Part shown: positions 26,767 through 36,485 of the stretch, in pieces | How positions within the stretch are numbered: the first letter of the stretch is position 1 | How the letters are laid out: every line of letters starts with the position of its first letter | Assembly (NCBI RefSeq): GCF_025567415.1 | Contig: NZ_JAOQJV010000008.1 | Span: forward strand, 1-64,000 | DNA length: 64,000 nucleotides | Source: Claveliimonas ammoniilytica | GTDB lineage: Bacteria; Bacillota; Clostridia; Lachnospirales; Lachnospiraceae | Direction: 5' to 3' | Made by a program: the position numbers and the translations under genes | Notes under the pieces: model-generated | What the model was told of the DNA's origin: nothing | What the model saw: the letters and a program-made list of their open reading frames with translations, nothing else | Databases searched by the model: none

Positions 26767-27910
26767 CGCTGTCTCCTTCTTCCTGCTTGTTCTTCGATGG
26801 CAGCGTTACTACAAACTGTGTCTTATTGTCATCACTCTTGGCTATGATCCGACCTCCGTGAAGCTCTACGATCTCACGGGCAATGGCAAGCCCCAGTCCT
26901 GCACCGCCTGTCTCTGTAGAACGGGAATCATCCAGGCGATAGAATTTTTCAAAAATCGTCTGCAGCTTGGCTCCCGGAATCTTCTTGCCTTCATTCTGAA
27001 ATACAATCTCCACATCACCGCGCTTCATATGCGCATCAATGCGGATCGTCGTATTCTCATAACAGTATGCCACAGCATTTCTGAGAATATTGTCAAATAC
27101 GCGTGCCAACTTGTCCGGATCTCCCTCAACTTCCAGATTATCCTCTGCTTCTACTTCACAGGTCAGATGCTTCTCCTGAAGCACTCCATACAACTCGTCT
27201 GCAATCTGCTCCAGCATCATAGACAGATTCAGATCCACCGGCTCCAGTTCAAATTCCTGCAGACTGAACTTGGTAATATCAAAAAACTCATTGATCAGAT
27301 CACCCAGACGGATTGCTTTTTCCAGAGAAATGTGTGTGTACTTGGCACGTTCCTCTACCGACATATCCGGGTGGCTGTCAAGCATAGTCAGATACGCCAC
27401 CACCGATGTCAGTGGTGTCTTCAGATCATGCGCCAAAAAGAGCACCATATCATTCTTACGCTTTTCACTCTCAACTGCTTCCAGCTCCTGCCGCTTCAAA
27501 GTCGCCTTGATCTCATTCAGACGGATCTCAATCGGCTTCAGCTCTGTGATCAGATGAATCGGCTCAGACGATTCCGACAGAATATTCTCTATGCCATCTC
27601 CCACCTGATCCAGATATCTCGTCATCTGCGTCAGTGCAATGTAGAAAAACAGCGCAAAAAGCAGAAGGAATCCCATGATCAAAAAGAAAATCTTGTTATT
27701 CCCGATCAGTCTCCAATATAAATGAATGGCGGTCTGTTCTTCCATATGAAAGGCTTCCATGAACTTGACAAACCCCTTTGCAAAGGAGTCGTTGTAAATT
27801 CCGTCCACCACATAATTAAGAAGAAAGCCGCCAACCAATACAGTCAGTGCCGTGATCAGCACCGTCTCCAGCAGAATACTGAACTTTAACTTACGATAAT
27901 TATTCTTCAA
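26684..27910 (-). CDS. VanS-type sensor histidine kinase
   Basis: A 408-residue kinase. There are two membrane segments (about 14-34 and 72-92) around a short outside loop, the phospho-His motif FLAHDLKTPLTSVVAYL (close to VanS), N-box FDNILRNAVAYC and G-boxes TGGAGLGLAIA. A strongly basic tail (KSGRRKKVQRKKKK) lies in the region overlapping the next gene. It partners the regulator encoded upstream. No vanHAX genes are present, so it is probably a cell-wall or housekeeping sensor. Confidence 0.85.
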   Translation of the reverse strand: MKNNYRKLKFSILLETVLITALTVLVGGFLLNYVVDGIYNDSFAKGFVKFMEAFHMEEQTAIHLYWRLIGNNKIFFLIMGFLLLFALFFYIALTQMTRYLDQVGDGIENILSESSEPIHLITELKPIEIRLNEIKATLKRQELEAVESEKRKNDMVLFLAHDLKTPLTSVVAYLTMLDSHPDMSVEERAKYTHISLEKAIRLGDLINEFFDITKFSLQEFELEPVDLNLSMMLEQIADELYGVLQEKHLTCEVEAEDNLEVEGDPDKLARVFDNILRNAVAYCYENTTIRIDAHMKRGDVEIVFQNEGKKIPGAKLQTIFEKFYRLDDSRSTETGGAGLGLAIAREIVELHGGRIIAKSDDNKTQFVVTLPSKNKQEEGDSDEVHTHSGRASRGKSGRRKKVQRKKKK

Positions 27911-28589
27911 CTTTGTATCCTACTCCCCATACGGTCTTAATGAAATCCGAGTTACCGGTCGGTGCACTCAGCTTCTCACGGAGATGCCGGATATGCACCA
28001 TTACCGTATTGTTACTGTTCTTATAGTACTTTTCATTCCATACTTTTTCAAATAATTCTTCCGAACTGATCACCTTGCCCCGGTTCTCACAGAGCAGCCA
28101 CAGAATATCAAATTCAATCGGTGTCAGTGTCAGCGGTACCTCATTATAAATACATTCATGTGAGGTACGGTTCAGGAACAGACCTCCCACATCAATCACA
28201 TCTCCGGCATCCTTGCCCACTTCGTTATACTGCGTATACCGGCGGATCTGTGCCTTTACCCGGGCAACAAGCTCCAATGGATTAAATGGCTTCGGCATAT
28301 AATCGTCCGCCCCCAGTGTAAGTCCCGTGATCTTGTCCATATACTCGGTCTTTGCTGTCAGCATGATAACCGGAAATGTGTACTTCTCACGGATCTTCTT
28401 CAGGATCTGGAAACCGTCAATGTCCGGAAGCATCACATCCAGGATCGCCAGATCGATCTTCTTATCCCGGATGCAGTCCAATGCGTCCTGTCCTGTATAA
28501 AACTTAAATACCGAATACTGATCATTCTGAAGATACAGTTCGATAACATCTGCTATTTCTCTTTCGTCATCTACTACTAATATATTCAT
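27900..28589 (-). CDS. OmpR-family response regulator (VanR-like)
   Basis: About 229 residues from the ATG at 28589, which follows AGGAGG. The receiver has VVDDEREIAD and the phospho-Asp in LAILDVMLPDIDG. The C-terminal winged helix has NSNNTVMVHIRHLREKL. It overlaps the kinase gene by 11 bp. Its target genes are not evident. Confidence 0.88.
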   Translation of the reverse strand: MNILVVDDEREIADVIELYLQNDQYSVFKFYTGQDALDCIRDKKIDLAILDVMLPDIDGFQILKKIREKYTFPVIMLTAKTEYMDKITGLTLGADDYMPKPFNPLELVARVKAQIRRYTQYNEVGKDAGDVIDVGGLFLNRTSHECIYNEVPLTLTPIEFDILWLLCENRGKVISSEELFEKVWNEKYYKNSNNTVMVHIRHLREKLSAPTGNSDFIKTVWGVGYKVEE

Positions 28590-28632
28590 ACGATTCCTCC
28601 TGTCAGTCTGCGGCATCATCATCTGTGATTGC

Positions 28633-30024
28633 TTATAACTCGCAATTGTTTACTGTTCTTGGGAATGGGATCACGTCACGGATATTGCTCATACCGGTCA
28701 GGTACATGATGCATCTCTCGAATCCCAGTCCGAATCCGGCATGGCGGGTAGAACCGTATTTGCGAAGATCCATGTAGAACTGATAATCCTCTGTCTTCAT
28801 ACCCAGTTCTTCCATACGCGCTGCCAGCTTCTCGTAATCGTCTTCTCTCTGGCTTCCTCCGATGATCTCACCGATGCCAGGTACCAGGCAGTCTACTGCT
28901 GCCACAGTCTTATTATCATCATTCATCTTCATATAAAATGCCTTGATATCCTTCGGGTAATCTGTTACGAATACCGGACGCTTAAATACCTGCTCTGTCA
29001 GATAACGCTCGTGCTCTGTCTGCAGGTCTACGCCCCAGGATACCTTGTAATCGAATTTGTCATTGTGCTTCTCCAGCATCTCAACAGCTTCTGTATAGGT
29101 CACTCTTGCGAAGTCAGAAGATACGACATTCTCCAGACGGTCGATCAGTCCCTTGTCTACAAATGAATTAAAGAACTTCATCTCTTCCGGTGCATTCTCC
29201 ATTACGTAAGTAATGACATATTTCAGCATAGCTTCTGCCAATTCCATATTGTCTTCCAGATCTGCAAATGCGATCTCCGGCTCAATCATCCAGAACTCTG
29301 CTGCATGACGTGTCGTGTTAGAATTCTCTGCACGGAATGTCGGTCCAAATGTATAAATGTTGCGGAATGCCTGTGCATAAGTCTCTCCATTCAGCTGGCC
29401 ACTTACGGTAAGGCTTGTCTGCTTGCCAAAGAAATCCTGCGCGTAATCTACTTTGCCGTCATCAGTCTTAGGCACATTGTCCATATCCAGTGTAGTTACC
29501 TGGAACATCTCACCTGCGCCCTCACAGTCACTTGCTGTGATCAGTGGTGTGTGAACATATACAAATCCTCTCTCCTGGAAGAATTTGTGAATTGCATATG
29601 CTGTCAGTGAACGTACACGGAACACTGCCTGGAATGTATTTGTACGTGGTCTCAGGTGGCTGATGGTACGCAGATACTCAAAGCTGTGACGCTTCTTCTG
29701 CAGCGGATAATCCGGTGCGGATGCTCCCTCGATCTGTACTTCTTCTGCCTGGATCTCAAATGGCTGCTTTGCCTGTGGAGTCGCTACCAGTGTACCCTTC
29801 ACAATGATTGCTGCTCCAACATTCATCTTAGAGATCTCGGCAAAGTTGTCCAGCTTGTCGCTGTACACTACCTGTAACGGCTGAAAATACGTTCCGTCAT
29901 TTACTACGATAAATCCAAAACTCTTAGAATCACGGATACTTCTTACCCATCCCCCAATGGTAATCTCCTGATCCAGATACTTCTCCTGGTCTTTATATAA
30001 TTCTCTGATTGTTAACAAATCCAT
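28633..30024 (-). CDS. asnS: Asparaginyl-tRNA synthetase
   Basis: A 463-residue class II synthetase. The N-terminal OB-fold anticodon domain (GGWVRSIRDSKSFGFIVVND) is followed by catalytic motifs 2 (FRAENSNTTRHAAEFWMIEPE) and 3 (GFGLGFERCIMYL), the latter close to the C-terminus. It charges tRNA-Asn. I see no T-box in its short leader. Confidence 0.95.
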   Translation of the reverse strand: MDLLTIRELYKDQEKYLDQEITIGGWVRSIRDSKSFGFIVVNDGTYFQPLQVVYSDKLDNFAEISKMNVGAAIIVKGTLVATPQAKQPFEIQAEEVQIEGASAPDYPLQKKRHSFEYLRTISHLRPRTNTFQAVFRVRSLTAYAIHKFFQERGFVYVHTPLITASDCEGAGEMFQVTTLDMDNVPKTDDGKVDYAQDFFGKQTSLTVSGQLNGETYAQAFRNIYTFGPTFRAENSNTTRHAAEFWMIEPEIAFADLEDNMELAEAMLKYVITYVMENAPEEMKFFNSFVDKGLIDRLENVVSSDFARVTYTEAVEMLEKHNDKFDYKVSWGVDLQTEHERYLTEQVFKRPVFVTDYPKDIKAFYMKMNDDNKTVAAVDCLVPGIGEIIGGSQREDDYEKLAARMEELGMKTEDYQFYMDLRKYGSTRHAGFGLGFERCIMYLTGMSNIRDVIPFPRTVNNCEL

Positions 30025-30069
30025 ACCAAATAACTCCTTCTAAAATAGTATCATTATAAATGCTTTCTT

Positions 30070-30098
30070 ATTATAGCACATAACGCAGGGTTTATGAA
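30070..30098 (-). promoter_or_regulatory. Promoter of asnS
   Basis: TTCATA (30093-30098) and TATAAT (30070-30075), 17 bp apart, about 45 bp before the ATG. Confidence 0.5.
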
Positions 30099-30108
30099 CT
30101 CTAATTTT

Positions 30109-30137
30109 TAAGGGAACCGGCATTGCCGATTCCCTTA
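30109..30137. terminator. Hairpin after modC
   Basis: AAGGGAACCGGC pairs with GCCGATTCCCTT (one mismatch). It lies right after the modC stop. The U-run on the modC side is weak, so termination there may be incomplete. Confidence 0.55.
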
Positions 30138-30144
30138 TTGCACT

Positions 30145-31200
30145 TTATTTTAATAACAGCAATTTCTCTTCCGGTATCTTAAGCCACCCCGGCATACCTT
30201 TCTTTTCCAGCACATCCCACAGCTCTCTCTGTACGAACCAGCAGACATCCTCCTGTTCCTCTGATTCTTTAAGAAAATACTTATGTTCAAACGGCAGCTT
30301 TGCAACGCTGTCCACTTTTACTTTTATCCATCCTTCCTCCGGATGCTCTCCGTCAGCAAGCCAGATTGGTTCGAAATCATGCGCACGGATTCCCACATAA
30401 CGGATATCCTCATCGATCTGCTGTCCCAGAGTAAACCGGATACCCCAGCCCGGCACCTGCAGATGATGCTCGTCTTCTCTGATGGCTTCCGTGATATTCT
30501 TACATCCGGTCAGCCTTGCTGCTTCTTTCCATTCCGGGCAATCAAACGTCTCTTCTGTGTTTCCGTGACACACCACTTTCCCCTGATCCATAACGATCAG
30601 TTCATCACTGAAACGGTAGATCTCATCCCGACTATGCGACACCAGAATAACGGTTCCCGGATAGTCCTCCAGCATCTGAATCAGTTCCTGCTGCAGTCTG
30701 TCTTTTAGAAATTCATCCAATGCGGAAAATGGCTCATCCAGCAGGATCACCTCTGGTTCATAAGCCATGATCCTTGCCAGTGCTGCTCTCTGTTGCTGCC
30801 CGCCGGAAAGCTCTCCCGGCAGCCGGTCTCCCAGTCCGTCCAGCTGGAACTTGGTGATCATCTTATCTGCGATCTGCTCCTGCTCTGCCTTGCCGCATTT
30901 CAGCCCCGCCATAATATTCTTACGCACAGACATGGTCGGGAATAATGCATAATTCTGGAACAGATAGCCGATCTTCCTCTTCTGTGGCTTCACATTGATC
31001 TTCTGATCTCTGTCATACAGCGTGCGTCCTTCCAGCACGATCCGCCCCCGATCCGGTGACTCAATTCCGGCAATGCATCCTAGCGTCATACTCTTGCCAC
31101 AGCCGCTTGCCCCCAGGATGCCGATCCGCCTGCTGTCACTCTTCACTTCCATATTCAGATGGAATCTTCCCAGTGTCCTGCTGATATTTATCTCAATCAT
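30145..31200 (-). CDS. modC: Molybdate ABC transporter ATPase
   Basis: About 351 residues from the ATG at 31200, which overlaps the moaC stop as ATGA. Walker A GASGCGKSM, signature LSGGQQQRAALARI and Walker B VILLDEPFSALD are followed by the ModC-type stretch DEFLKDRLQQEL. The C-terminal part (after about 225) is regulatory. It drives molybdate uptake with ModB and ModA. It lies last in the molybdenum gene run. Confidence 0.85.
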   Translation of the reverse strand: MIEINISRTLGRFHLNMEVKSDSRRIGILGASGCGKSMTLGCIAGIESPDRGRIVLEGRTLYDRDQKINVKPQKRKIGYLFQNYALFPTMSVRKNIMAGLKCGKAEQEQIADKMITKFQLDGLGDRLPGELSGGQQQRAALARIMAYEPEVILLDEPFSALDEFLKDRLQQELIQMLEDYPGTVILVSHSRDEIYRFSDELIVMDQGKVVCHGNTEETFDCPEWKEAARLTGCKNITEAIREDEHHLQVPGWGIRFTLGQQIDEDIRYVGIRAHDFEPIWLADGEHPEEGWIKVKVDSVAKLPFEHKYFLKESEEQEDVCWFVQRELWDVLEKKGMPGWLKIPEEKLLLLK

Positions 31201-31673
31201 ACTCTCTCCCACAGTCCGCTCTTGCCGCCGGATTTCCGGAGCAGATGGACTTCATTGATTTCCATACCTTTATCTACTGCCTTGCACATATCATAAATGG
31301 TAAGCAGTGTTACATTTACACCAGTCAGTGCTTCCATTTCTACGCCCGTCTTACCTGTCGTTTTTGCCGTACATCTGACCTCAATCTCACAGGTCTCATC
31401 GTGACAGATAAATTCCACTTCTACTTTACTGAGATTCAGGATATGGCACAGCGGAATCAGCTCTGCAGTCTTCTTGGTTCCCATGATGCCTGCGATCCGC
31501 GCCACGCCCAGCACATCCCCTTTCTTCATGTCACCGGCTTTCACCTTTGCATAGCATTCTTCTGACATACGGATACGCCCCGACGCTATCGCTTCTCTTA
31601 CCGTATCCTGCTTCTCACTGACATCCACCATAATCGCTTCGCCCTGTCCGTTAAAATGTGTAAACTCACCCAT
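31197..31673 (-). CDS. moaC: Cyclic pyranopterin monophosphate synthase
   Basis: A 158-residue protein of normal MoaC length: MVDVSEKQDTVREA, KKTAELIPLCHILNLSKVEV and MEALTGVNVTLLTIYDMCKA are typical. It converts the MoaA product to cyclic pyranopterin monophosphate, the first stable molybdopterin precursor. It is inserted between modB and modC. Confidence 0.93.
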   Translation of the reverse strand: MGEFTHFNGQGEAIMVDVSEKQDTVREAIASGRIRMSEECYAKVKAGDMKKGDVLGVARIAGIMGTKKTAELIPLCHILNLSKVEVEFICHDETCEIEVRCTAKTTGKTGVEMEALTGVNVTLLTIYDMCKAVDKGMEINEVHLLRKSGGKSGLWERV

Positions 31674-31688
31674 AACCTGTCCTCTTTC

Positions 31689-32393
31689 TTACCAACGTTT
31701 GATATTTTTCATTTTCCTGCCGGAGATCAGATTCATCAATACAATCACACCGAATGCAATCAGCATAACGATGATGACCCACACTCCCGCCGTCATATAG
31801 TCGCCATCCTGCACGACCATGGCTATCCTCTGGGAAATGGTTGCCGTCTTTTTCGGAATATTGCCTGCAAGCATGGACGTTGCTCCATACTCACCAAGCG
31901 CTCTTGCAAATGTCAGGATCGTTCCGGATATGATTCCCGGTCCTGCCGTTGGCACCACCACTTTCCAGAAAATGGCCATTTCACTCATACCAAGTGTTCT
32001 TCCTGCATAGATCAGATTCACGTCCACCTGCTCAAATGCCGCTCTGGCATTCCGGTACATTAATGGAAATGCGATTACCGTTGCTGCGATAATACATCCA
32101 AGCCAGGTCTGTACGACCTTAATGTCAAATGTCTCATACAAAAAGATTCCCACCGGTCTTCTTCTGCTGAATAACAGCAGCAGGAAAAATCCGGCTACCG
32201 TAGGCGGCAGCACCATAGGAAGCGTCAGAATTCCGTCCGCCACCGCTTTTACCCCTGGTTTTGCCTTGATCACCTTACGTGCCGCATAGATGCCGAGAAA
32301 GAAAGAGATGATGGTCGCCACGATACCCGTCTTGATTGATATAAACAGCGGACTCCAGTCCAGGTTATTCAAAATCTCCATAATCTCTTTCAT
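31689..32393 (-). CDS. modB: Molybdate ABC transporter permease
   Basis: A 234-residue permease with about five or six membrane segments and the EAA-like loop GRTLGMSEMAIFWKVVVPTAGPGI, here as two adjacent blocks, plus TFARALGEYGATSMLAG typical of ModB. It forms the channel for molybdate (or tungstate). Confidence 0.88.
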   Translation of the reverse strand: MKEIMEILNNLDWSPLFISIKTGIVATIISFFLGIYAARKVIKAKPGVKAVADGILTLPMVLPPTVAGFFLLLLFSRRRPVGIFLYETFDIKVVQTWLGCIIAATVIAFPLMYRNARAAFEQVDVNLIYAGRTLGMSEMAIFWKVVVPTAGPGIISGTILTFARALGEYGATSMLAGNIPKKTATISQRIAMVVQDGDYMTAGVWVIIVMLIAFGVIVLMNLISGRKMKNIKRW

Positions 32394-32426
32394 CTCGATC
32401 GTCTCCTTACTTTAATCATTCGTTTA

Positions 32427-33332
32427 TTACTCTACATCTGTATCGAATAAATATTTCTCATATACTTCTTTTGCCTTATCTGATGTCAGGAAATGCAGGA
32501 AATCCAGTGCTGCTTCACTTTCCAGATCATCGGCTTCGTCATTCTTGATCTGAGCGACCGGGTAGATAACGTCTCCTGTCAGGTCATAGCCTACTACCTG
32601 CAAAATCTCAAGCTTGTCTTCCAGTCCGTATGTGTCTGATTTATATACGGTCCCCACTTCGTTAGATCCTTCTGATACAGCTGCTGTTACCGCACCAACA
32701 TTGGCACACTCGTTGATCTCGATTCCGCCGAGTGCATCCGATACTTCCTGTGTTGTGATCGCAGATACATCATCAACCTTATCCAGCATACCTGCATTTA
32801 CCATAGCCTGGCGTGTGTATTTACCAACCGGAACACTTCCATCAGCCAGTGCAAAGCTTTCAGCCTTGTCAATGTCTTCCAGTCCGGTTACCTTCGTGTC
32901 GCTTCCTTTGTATGTTACCACACATACCTGATTGTTGACTACATTTGCACGGGTTCCGTCTACTACAAGCTCGTCTCCTTCGAGCTGATCCATCTGCTTC
33001 TGTGCTGCTGAGAAAAACAGGTCACACGCTGCACCCTGCTCAATCTGCTCCATCAGAGTTCCTGAACTGTCATAGCTTGCTACAACCTCTACATTCGGCT
33101 GCTCCTCATTATACATAGCAATCAGCTCATCGACTACGCCGTTCAGACTCTTTGCTGCAAAGATCGTAATCGTGGTGTTTTCAAACTGCTCTCCGTCACT
33201 TTCCTTGTCTTCGTCCTTTGCTGTGTCCTCTGTCTTGGCATCTTCTTTCTTATCATCGGAACTTCCGCCACATCCGGCAAGTCCCAATACCATCACGCCT
33301 GCTAACATTGCTGCTAATACTCGTTTCTTCAT
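32427..33332 (-). CDS. modA: Molybdate-binding lipoprotein
   Basis: A 301-residue protein with the lipobox VLGLAGCGGSS and an acidic linker. The ModA fold has ITIFAAKSLNGVVDELIAMY near the start and YPVAQIKNDEADDLESEAALDFLHFL near the end. It captures molybdate outside the cell. Start with AGGAGG upstream. Confidence 0.88.
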   Translation of the reverse strand: MKKRVLAAMLAGVMVLGLAGCGGSSDDKKEDAKTEDTAKDEDKESDGEQFENTTITIFAAKSLNGVVDELIAMYNEEQPNVEVVASYDSSGTLMEQIEQGAACDLFFSAAQKQMDQLEGDELVVDGTRANVVNNQVCVVTYKGSDTKVTGLEDIDKAESFALADGSVPVGKYTRQAMVNAGMLDKVDDVSAITTQEVSDALGGIEINECANVGAVTAAVSEGSNEVGTVYKSDTYGLEDKLEILQVVGYDLTGDVIYPVAQIKNDEADDLESEAALDFLHFLTSDKAKEVYEKYLFDTDVE

Positions 33333-33414
33333 GATTGTCCTCCTTATTATGATTTTCTATTCTTAAACCGTTCCACTTTCAAAAATCTAACGATCGTAAG
33401 CCAATGTATTATTT

Positions 33415-33432
33415 ATCTTTCTCGAGAAAGAT
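33415..33432. promoter_or_regulatory. 18-bp perfect palindrome upstream of modA
   Basis: ATCTTTCTCGAGAAAGAT is a perfect palindrome 83 bp before the modA ATG, in the 134-bp gap after the MOSC-MogA gene. A second 8-bp palindrome, ACGATCGT, lies near 33390. It is a candidate operator for a molybdate-responsive regulator such as the ModE-like protein encoded at 37.5 kb. Confidence 0.45.
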
Positions 33433-33466
33433 GTGCCTATCCGTTACTATTCACAGTCCTCCACGT

Positions 33467-34399
33467 CTATCTGGCACACTCCCCTTCACTGCCTCTTAAT
33501 ATTCCAATCCCGTGATCCAGATGCGGAAGCAGAAATTCCAATGCCTCCTGCACTGCCTTCGGACTTCCCGGAAGGTTAATGATTAACGTCCTTTTCCGGA
33601 TACCCGATACTGCTCTGCTGAACATTGCTCTCGGCGTAATCGTCATCGAATAATTGCGGATTGCATCGGCGATACCATTTGCCATACGGTCACAGACTGC
33701 AATTGTCGCCTCCGGCGTCACATCACGCTCAGCAAATCCCGTACCGCCCGTGGTAAATATCACATTGATCTGACGCTGGTCTGCAAGCCGGATCAACTGT
33801 TTCTCCAATGCAGGCTTTCCATCCGGAAGAAGTAATGTCTCCTTCACATCGTAGCCTGCCGATTTAATCATCTCCACAATCTTCGGTCCACTCTTATCTT
33901 CCCGCTCTCCGGCAGCACCTTTATCACTCAGTGTGATCACTGCTGCGGTAAATGGTCTGTCTTTCTTCGGTGGAATCATGGTAATCTCATCACCCACTTT
34001 GATATGTCCAGGCTTGACTACTTCGGTAAATACGCCTTCTCTCGGCATGATGCAGTCACCCATCCGCTTGTAGATCTGACAGTGGCTGTGGCATTCCTTT
34101 CCGATCTGCGTCAACTCCAGCACCGCATCTCCGATCTGGAATCTGGTTCCCACCGGAAGCGCCCGAAGATCGTATCCTTCTACGATCAGATTCTCGCCAA
34201 ATGCGCCAAAATCTACTTCTGCACCTTTTGCCCGGAAATCTTCAATCTTCTCAAAGGACAGCAGACTCACCTGCCTGTGCCATTTGCCGCCGTGAGCATC
34301 TCCCTCGATTCCCCAATCCTTAACCAGATTGGCTTCCTGTATCTCATGCTTCTCTGTACCGCGCTTTTCACTGATACAGATGCCTAATATCTTTCCCAT
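33467..34399 (-). CDS. MOSC domain-MogA/MoaB fusion
   Basis: A 310-residue protein. Residues about 1-145 form a MOSC domain (LVKDWGIEGDAHGGKWHRQVS and GKECHSHCQIY with the key Cys). Residues about 150-305 are a MogA/MoaB molybdopterin adenylyltransferase domain (FTTGGTGFAERDVTPEAT, NLPGSPKAVQE). The second half activates molybdopterin for metal insertion; MOSC domains handle sulfur or bind the cofactor. It lies 3 nt after moaA. Confidence 0.85.
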   Translation of the reverse strand: MGKILGICISEKRGTEKHEIQEANLVKDWGIEGDAHGGKWHRQVSLLSFEKIEDFRAKGAEVDFGAFGENLIVEGYDLRALPVGTRFQIGDAVLELTQIGKECHSHCQIYKRMGDCIMPREGVFTEVVKPGHIKVGDEITMIPPKKDRPFTAAVITLSDKGAAGEREDKSGPKIVEMIKSAGYDVKETLLLPDGKPALEKQLIRLADQRQINVIFTTGGTGFAERDVTPEATIAVCDRMANGIADAIRNYSMTITPRAMFSRAVSGIRKRTLIINLPGSPKAVQEALEFLLPHLDHGIGILRGSEGECAR

Positions 34400-34402
34400 C
34401 TG

Positions 34403-35368
34403 TTATCCCCCTATCTGAACCATCTTGTGCTGTTCTGTAATATCCTCTTCGACATCAAAACAGTGCTGCTTTGGTTTCATCTGTATAGCTTCCTGTAACT
34501 TTTCCCGAATATCCGAATCCGTTCCATACCTGGCTGCATCTTTCACAGACATTGTATCTCTGTAACAGAGACAAGGCTTCAGCTCTCCCGTCGCCGTCAT
34601 ACGTATCCGGTTACAGTTACTGCAGAATACTCCATGGATTGCACTGATGAATCCCACACTTCCAACGAATCCGGGAATGTGATAATATACCGCCGGTCCA
34701 TTACCATGCACACGATCGTCCTTACAGACTCCAGGATACTGCTTCTGAATTTCTCTTAACAGGTCATCATTGGAAATTCCGTCACACTCTCTTCCTTTTC
34801 CAATCGGCATCATCTCAATAAACCGCACATCAATCGGCCGTCTCTCTGCGATCTCCAGAATCTTCTGCCATTCATCTGCATTTTTATCCTGTTGCAGCAC
34901 TACGTTTACTTTCACTCTGAGTCCGCTATCAACCGCTGCATCTATCGACTTCAATACCTCCGATAACTGATCAAATCCTGTGATCTCCTCAAACCGTCCG
35001 CGATTCATCGTATCCAGACTGATATTCACCGCATCCAGTCCTGCATCCAGAAGTTCGCCCAGATATTCGGAAAGCAGTATTCCGTTCGTCGTCATAGTCA
35101 CCTGCTCTACTCCCGGCAGTTTCTTAATCTTGCGGATCAGGTCTGCACATCCGCGTCTTACTAACGGTTCTCCTCCGGTGATCTTAAAACGGGTAATACC
35201 AAGTTCCACCGCCTGCCTACAGACCCTCAGGATCTCCTCAAATGTCAGGATCTCGCTCATTGGAAGTAATTCGATGCCGTCCGGCATACAGTATTTACAA
35301 CGCAGATTGCAACGGTCGGTAATCGATATTCTCATGTAATTAATATCTCGTCCCTGCAAATCTTTCAT
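34403..35368 (-). CDS. moaA: GTP 3',8-cyclase, radical SAM
   Basis: About 321 residues from the ATG at 35368. CNLRCKYCMPDG is the radical-SAM cluster motif. FKITGGEPLVRRGC is the SAM-binding region. FCSNCNRIRMTATGELKPCLC holds the second Fe-S cluster. It ends in the GG tail typical of MoaA. It makes the first intermediate of molybdopterin from GTP. Confidence 0.92.
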   Translation of the reverse strand: MKDLQGRDINYMRISITDRCNLRCKYCMPDGIELLPMSEILTFEEILRVCRQAVELGITRFKITGGEPLVRRGCADLIRKIKKLPGVEQVTMTTNGILLSEYLGELLDAGLDAVNISLDTMNRGRFEEITGFDQLSEVLKSIDAAVDSGLRVKVNVVLQQDKNADEWQKILEIAERRPIDVRFIEMMPIGKGRECDGISNDDLLREIQKQYPGVCKDDRVHGNGPAVYYHIPGFVGSVGFISAIHGVFCSNCNRIRMTATGELKPCLCYRDTMSVKDAARYGTDSDIREKLQEAIQMKPKQHCFDVEEDITEQHKMVQIGG

Positions 35369-35393
35369 AATCTTCCGCTTCCCAACACCATTG

Positions 35394-36425
35394 TTACTCA
35401 ATCACTTCCAACAGCACATCTACCATGCCACCACATACCATGCCTTCGTCTTCTGCATCATTACCGGTCAAATCTGCCTGACAGATTCTTGCCTGTGTAT
35501 CATCACTTCTCAGCAGAAGCAATGCTTTCTGCAGTACCGCTGACTCCATACAGCCACCGCCAATGGTTCCAATACAGTTGCCATCTGCGAGCACCAGCAT
35601 CTTCACACCGATTCCCTGCGGTGCCGATCCCTTTCTTGTAATAATCGTTGTCATGACCTTTCTGCCCGGATATTTTTCGGTATCCGTAATGGCTCTAACC
35701 ATTTCTTTAGAATATCCAAAGGTACGTTTTTTCTTATTTTTCACTTCAATAATCTCTGCCATGATCGCGACGCCAATCTCTTCCGGTGTCTCAGCGCCGA
35801 TATCCAGACCGATTGGTGTATAGACTGCATCTAATACCGCCTTATCCGTACCTTGTTCTTCCAGAAGCTTTTTGACCAGTGTTGTTCTTCTCCGACTTCC
35901 GATCATACCGATATAGGCATGTTCTTTCTCTGCGATCTTTTCCAAGCACGCCTGATCATACCGATGTCCACGGGTCACAATTACAAAATATGTATCGGAA
36001 CTTCCCGGCACTTTGTCAAGTCCCTCTTCAAAAGGTTCACAGATTACATGACTTGCCCCGGCTCTTCTGGCATTGTCTGCAAATTTGGGCCTGTCTTCCA
36101 GTACGGTTACTTCCCAGCCCATCATTATACCAATTTTGATCACGGGCATTGACACATGACCGCCTCCACAGATGACCAGCTGTTTTTCCTGTCCCAATGT
36201 GTCACAAAACACCCGGCTGTCTCCTATTGTAACCACGCCGCTGTCCTGCATCTGACAGACTGCTTCTTCATACTTTGAAAGGAAGCCTTCTTCATTACTC
36301 TCCCAAATCAGCTTTCCATCTGATACCAGTGCCTTCTCTCCCAGATATTCTCCATCCAGCACAGTCAGCACCATATTCACACTGCCTGCCTCGCAGTTAT
36401 CTATTGCTTCAAATAACTCTCTCAT
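35394..36425 (-). CDS. XdhC/CoxI-family molybdenum cofactor insertion protein
   Basis: About 343 residues from the ATG at 36425. LVICGGGHVSMPVIKIG and GMIGSRRRT form the NAD-like fold domain, and TTIITRKGSAPQGIGVKMLV plus GTIGGGCMES is the CoxI-type domain. Such proteins bind and sulfurate or insert the cofactor for xanthine-dehydrogenase-type hydroxylases. No such hydroxylase is encoded in the window. It lies between the moeA-like and moaA genes. Confidence 0.8.
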   Translation of the reverse strand: MRELFEAIDNCEAGSVNMVLTVLDGEYLGEKALVSDGKLIWESNEEGFLSKYEEAVCQMQDSGVVTIGDSRVFCDTLGQEKQLVICGGGHVSMPVIKIGIMMGWEVTVLEDRPKFADNARRAGASHVICEPFEEGLDKVPGSSDTYFVIVTRGHRYDQACLEKIAEKEHAYIGMIGSRRRTTLVKKLLEEQGTDKAVLDAVYTPIGLDIGAETPEEIGVAIMAEIIEVKNKKKRTFGYSKEMVRAITDTEKYPGRKVMTTIITRKGSAPQGIGVKMLVLADGNCIGTIGGGCMESAVLQKALLLLRSDDTQARICQADLTGNDAEDEGMVCGGMVDVLLEVIE

Positions 36426-36485
36426 TGATCCATTCCTCAACTTTCGCTGATCATTTTCTGATATTAATCCCTGATAGTCCGACAG

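Noticed and set aside
26684..28589. Vancomycin resistance
   Set aside because: The two-component pair is VanRS-like, but no vanH, vanA/B or vanX genes are present; such pairs are common without resistance.
30025..30144. T-box riboswitch before asnS
   Set aside because: The leader is too short, and no T-box sequence or specifier stem is visible.
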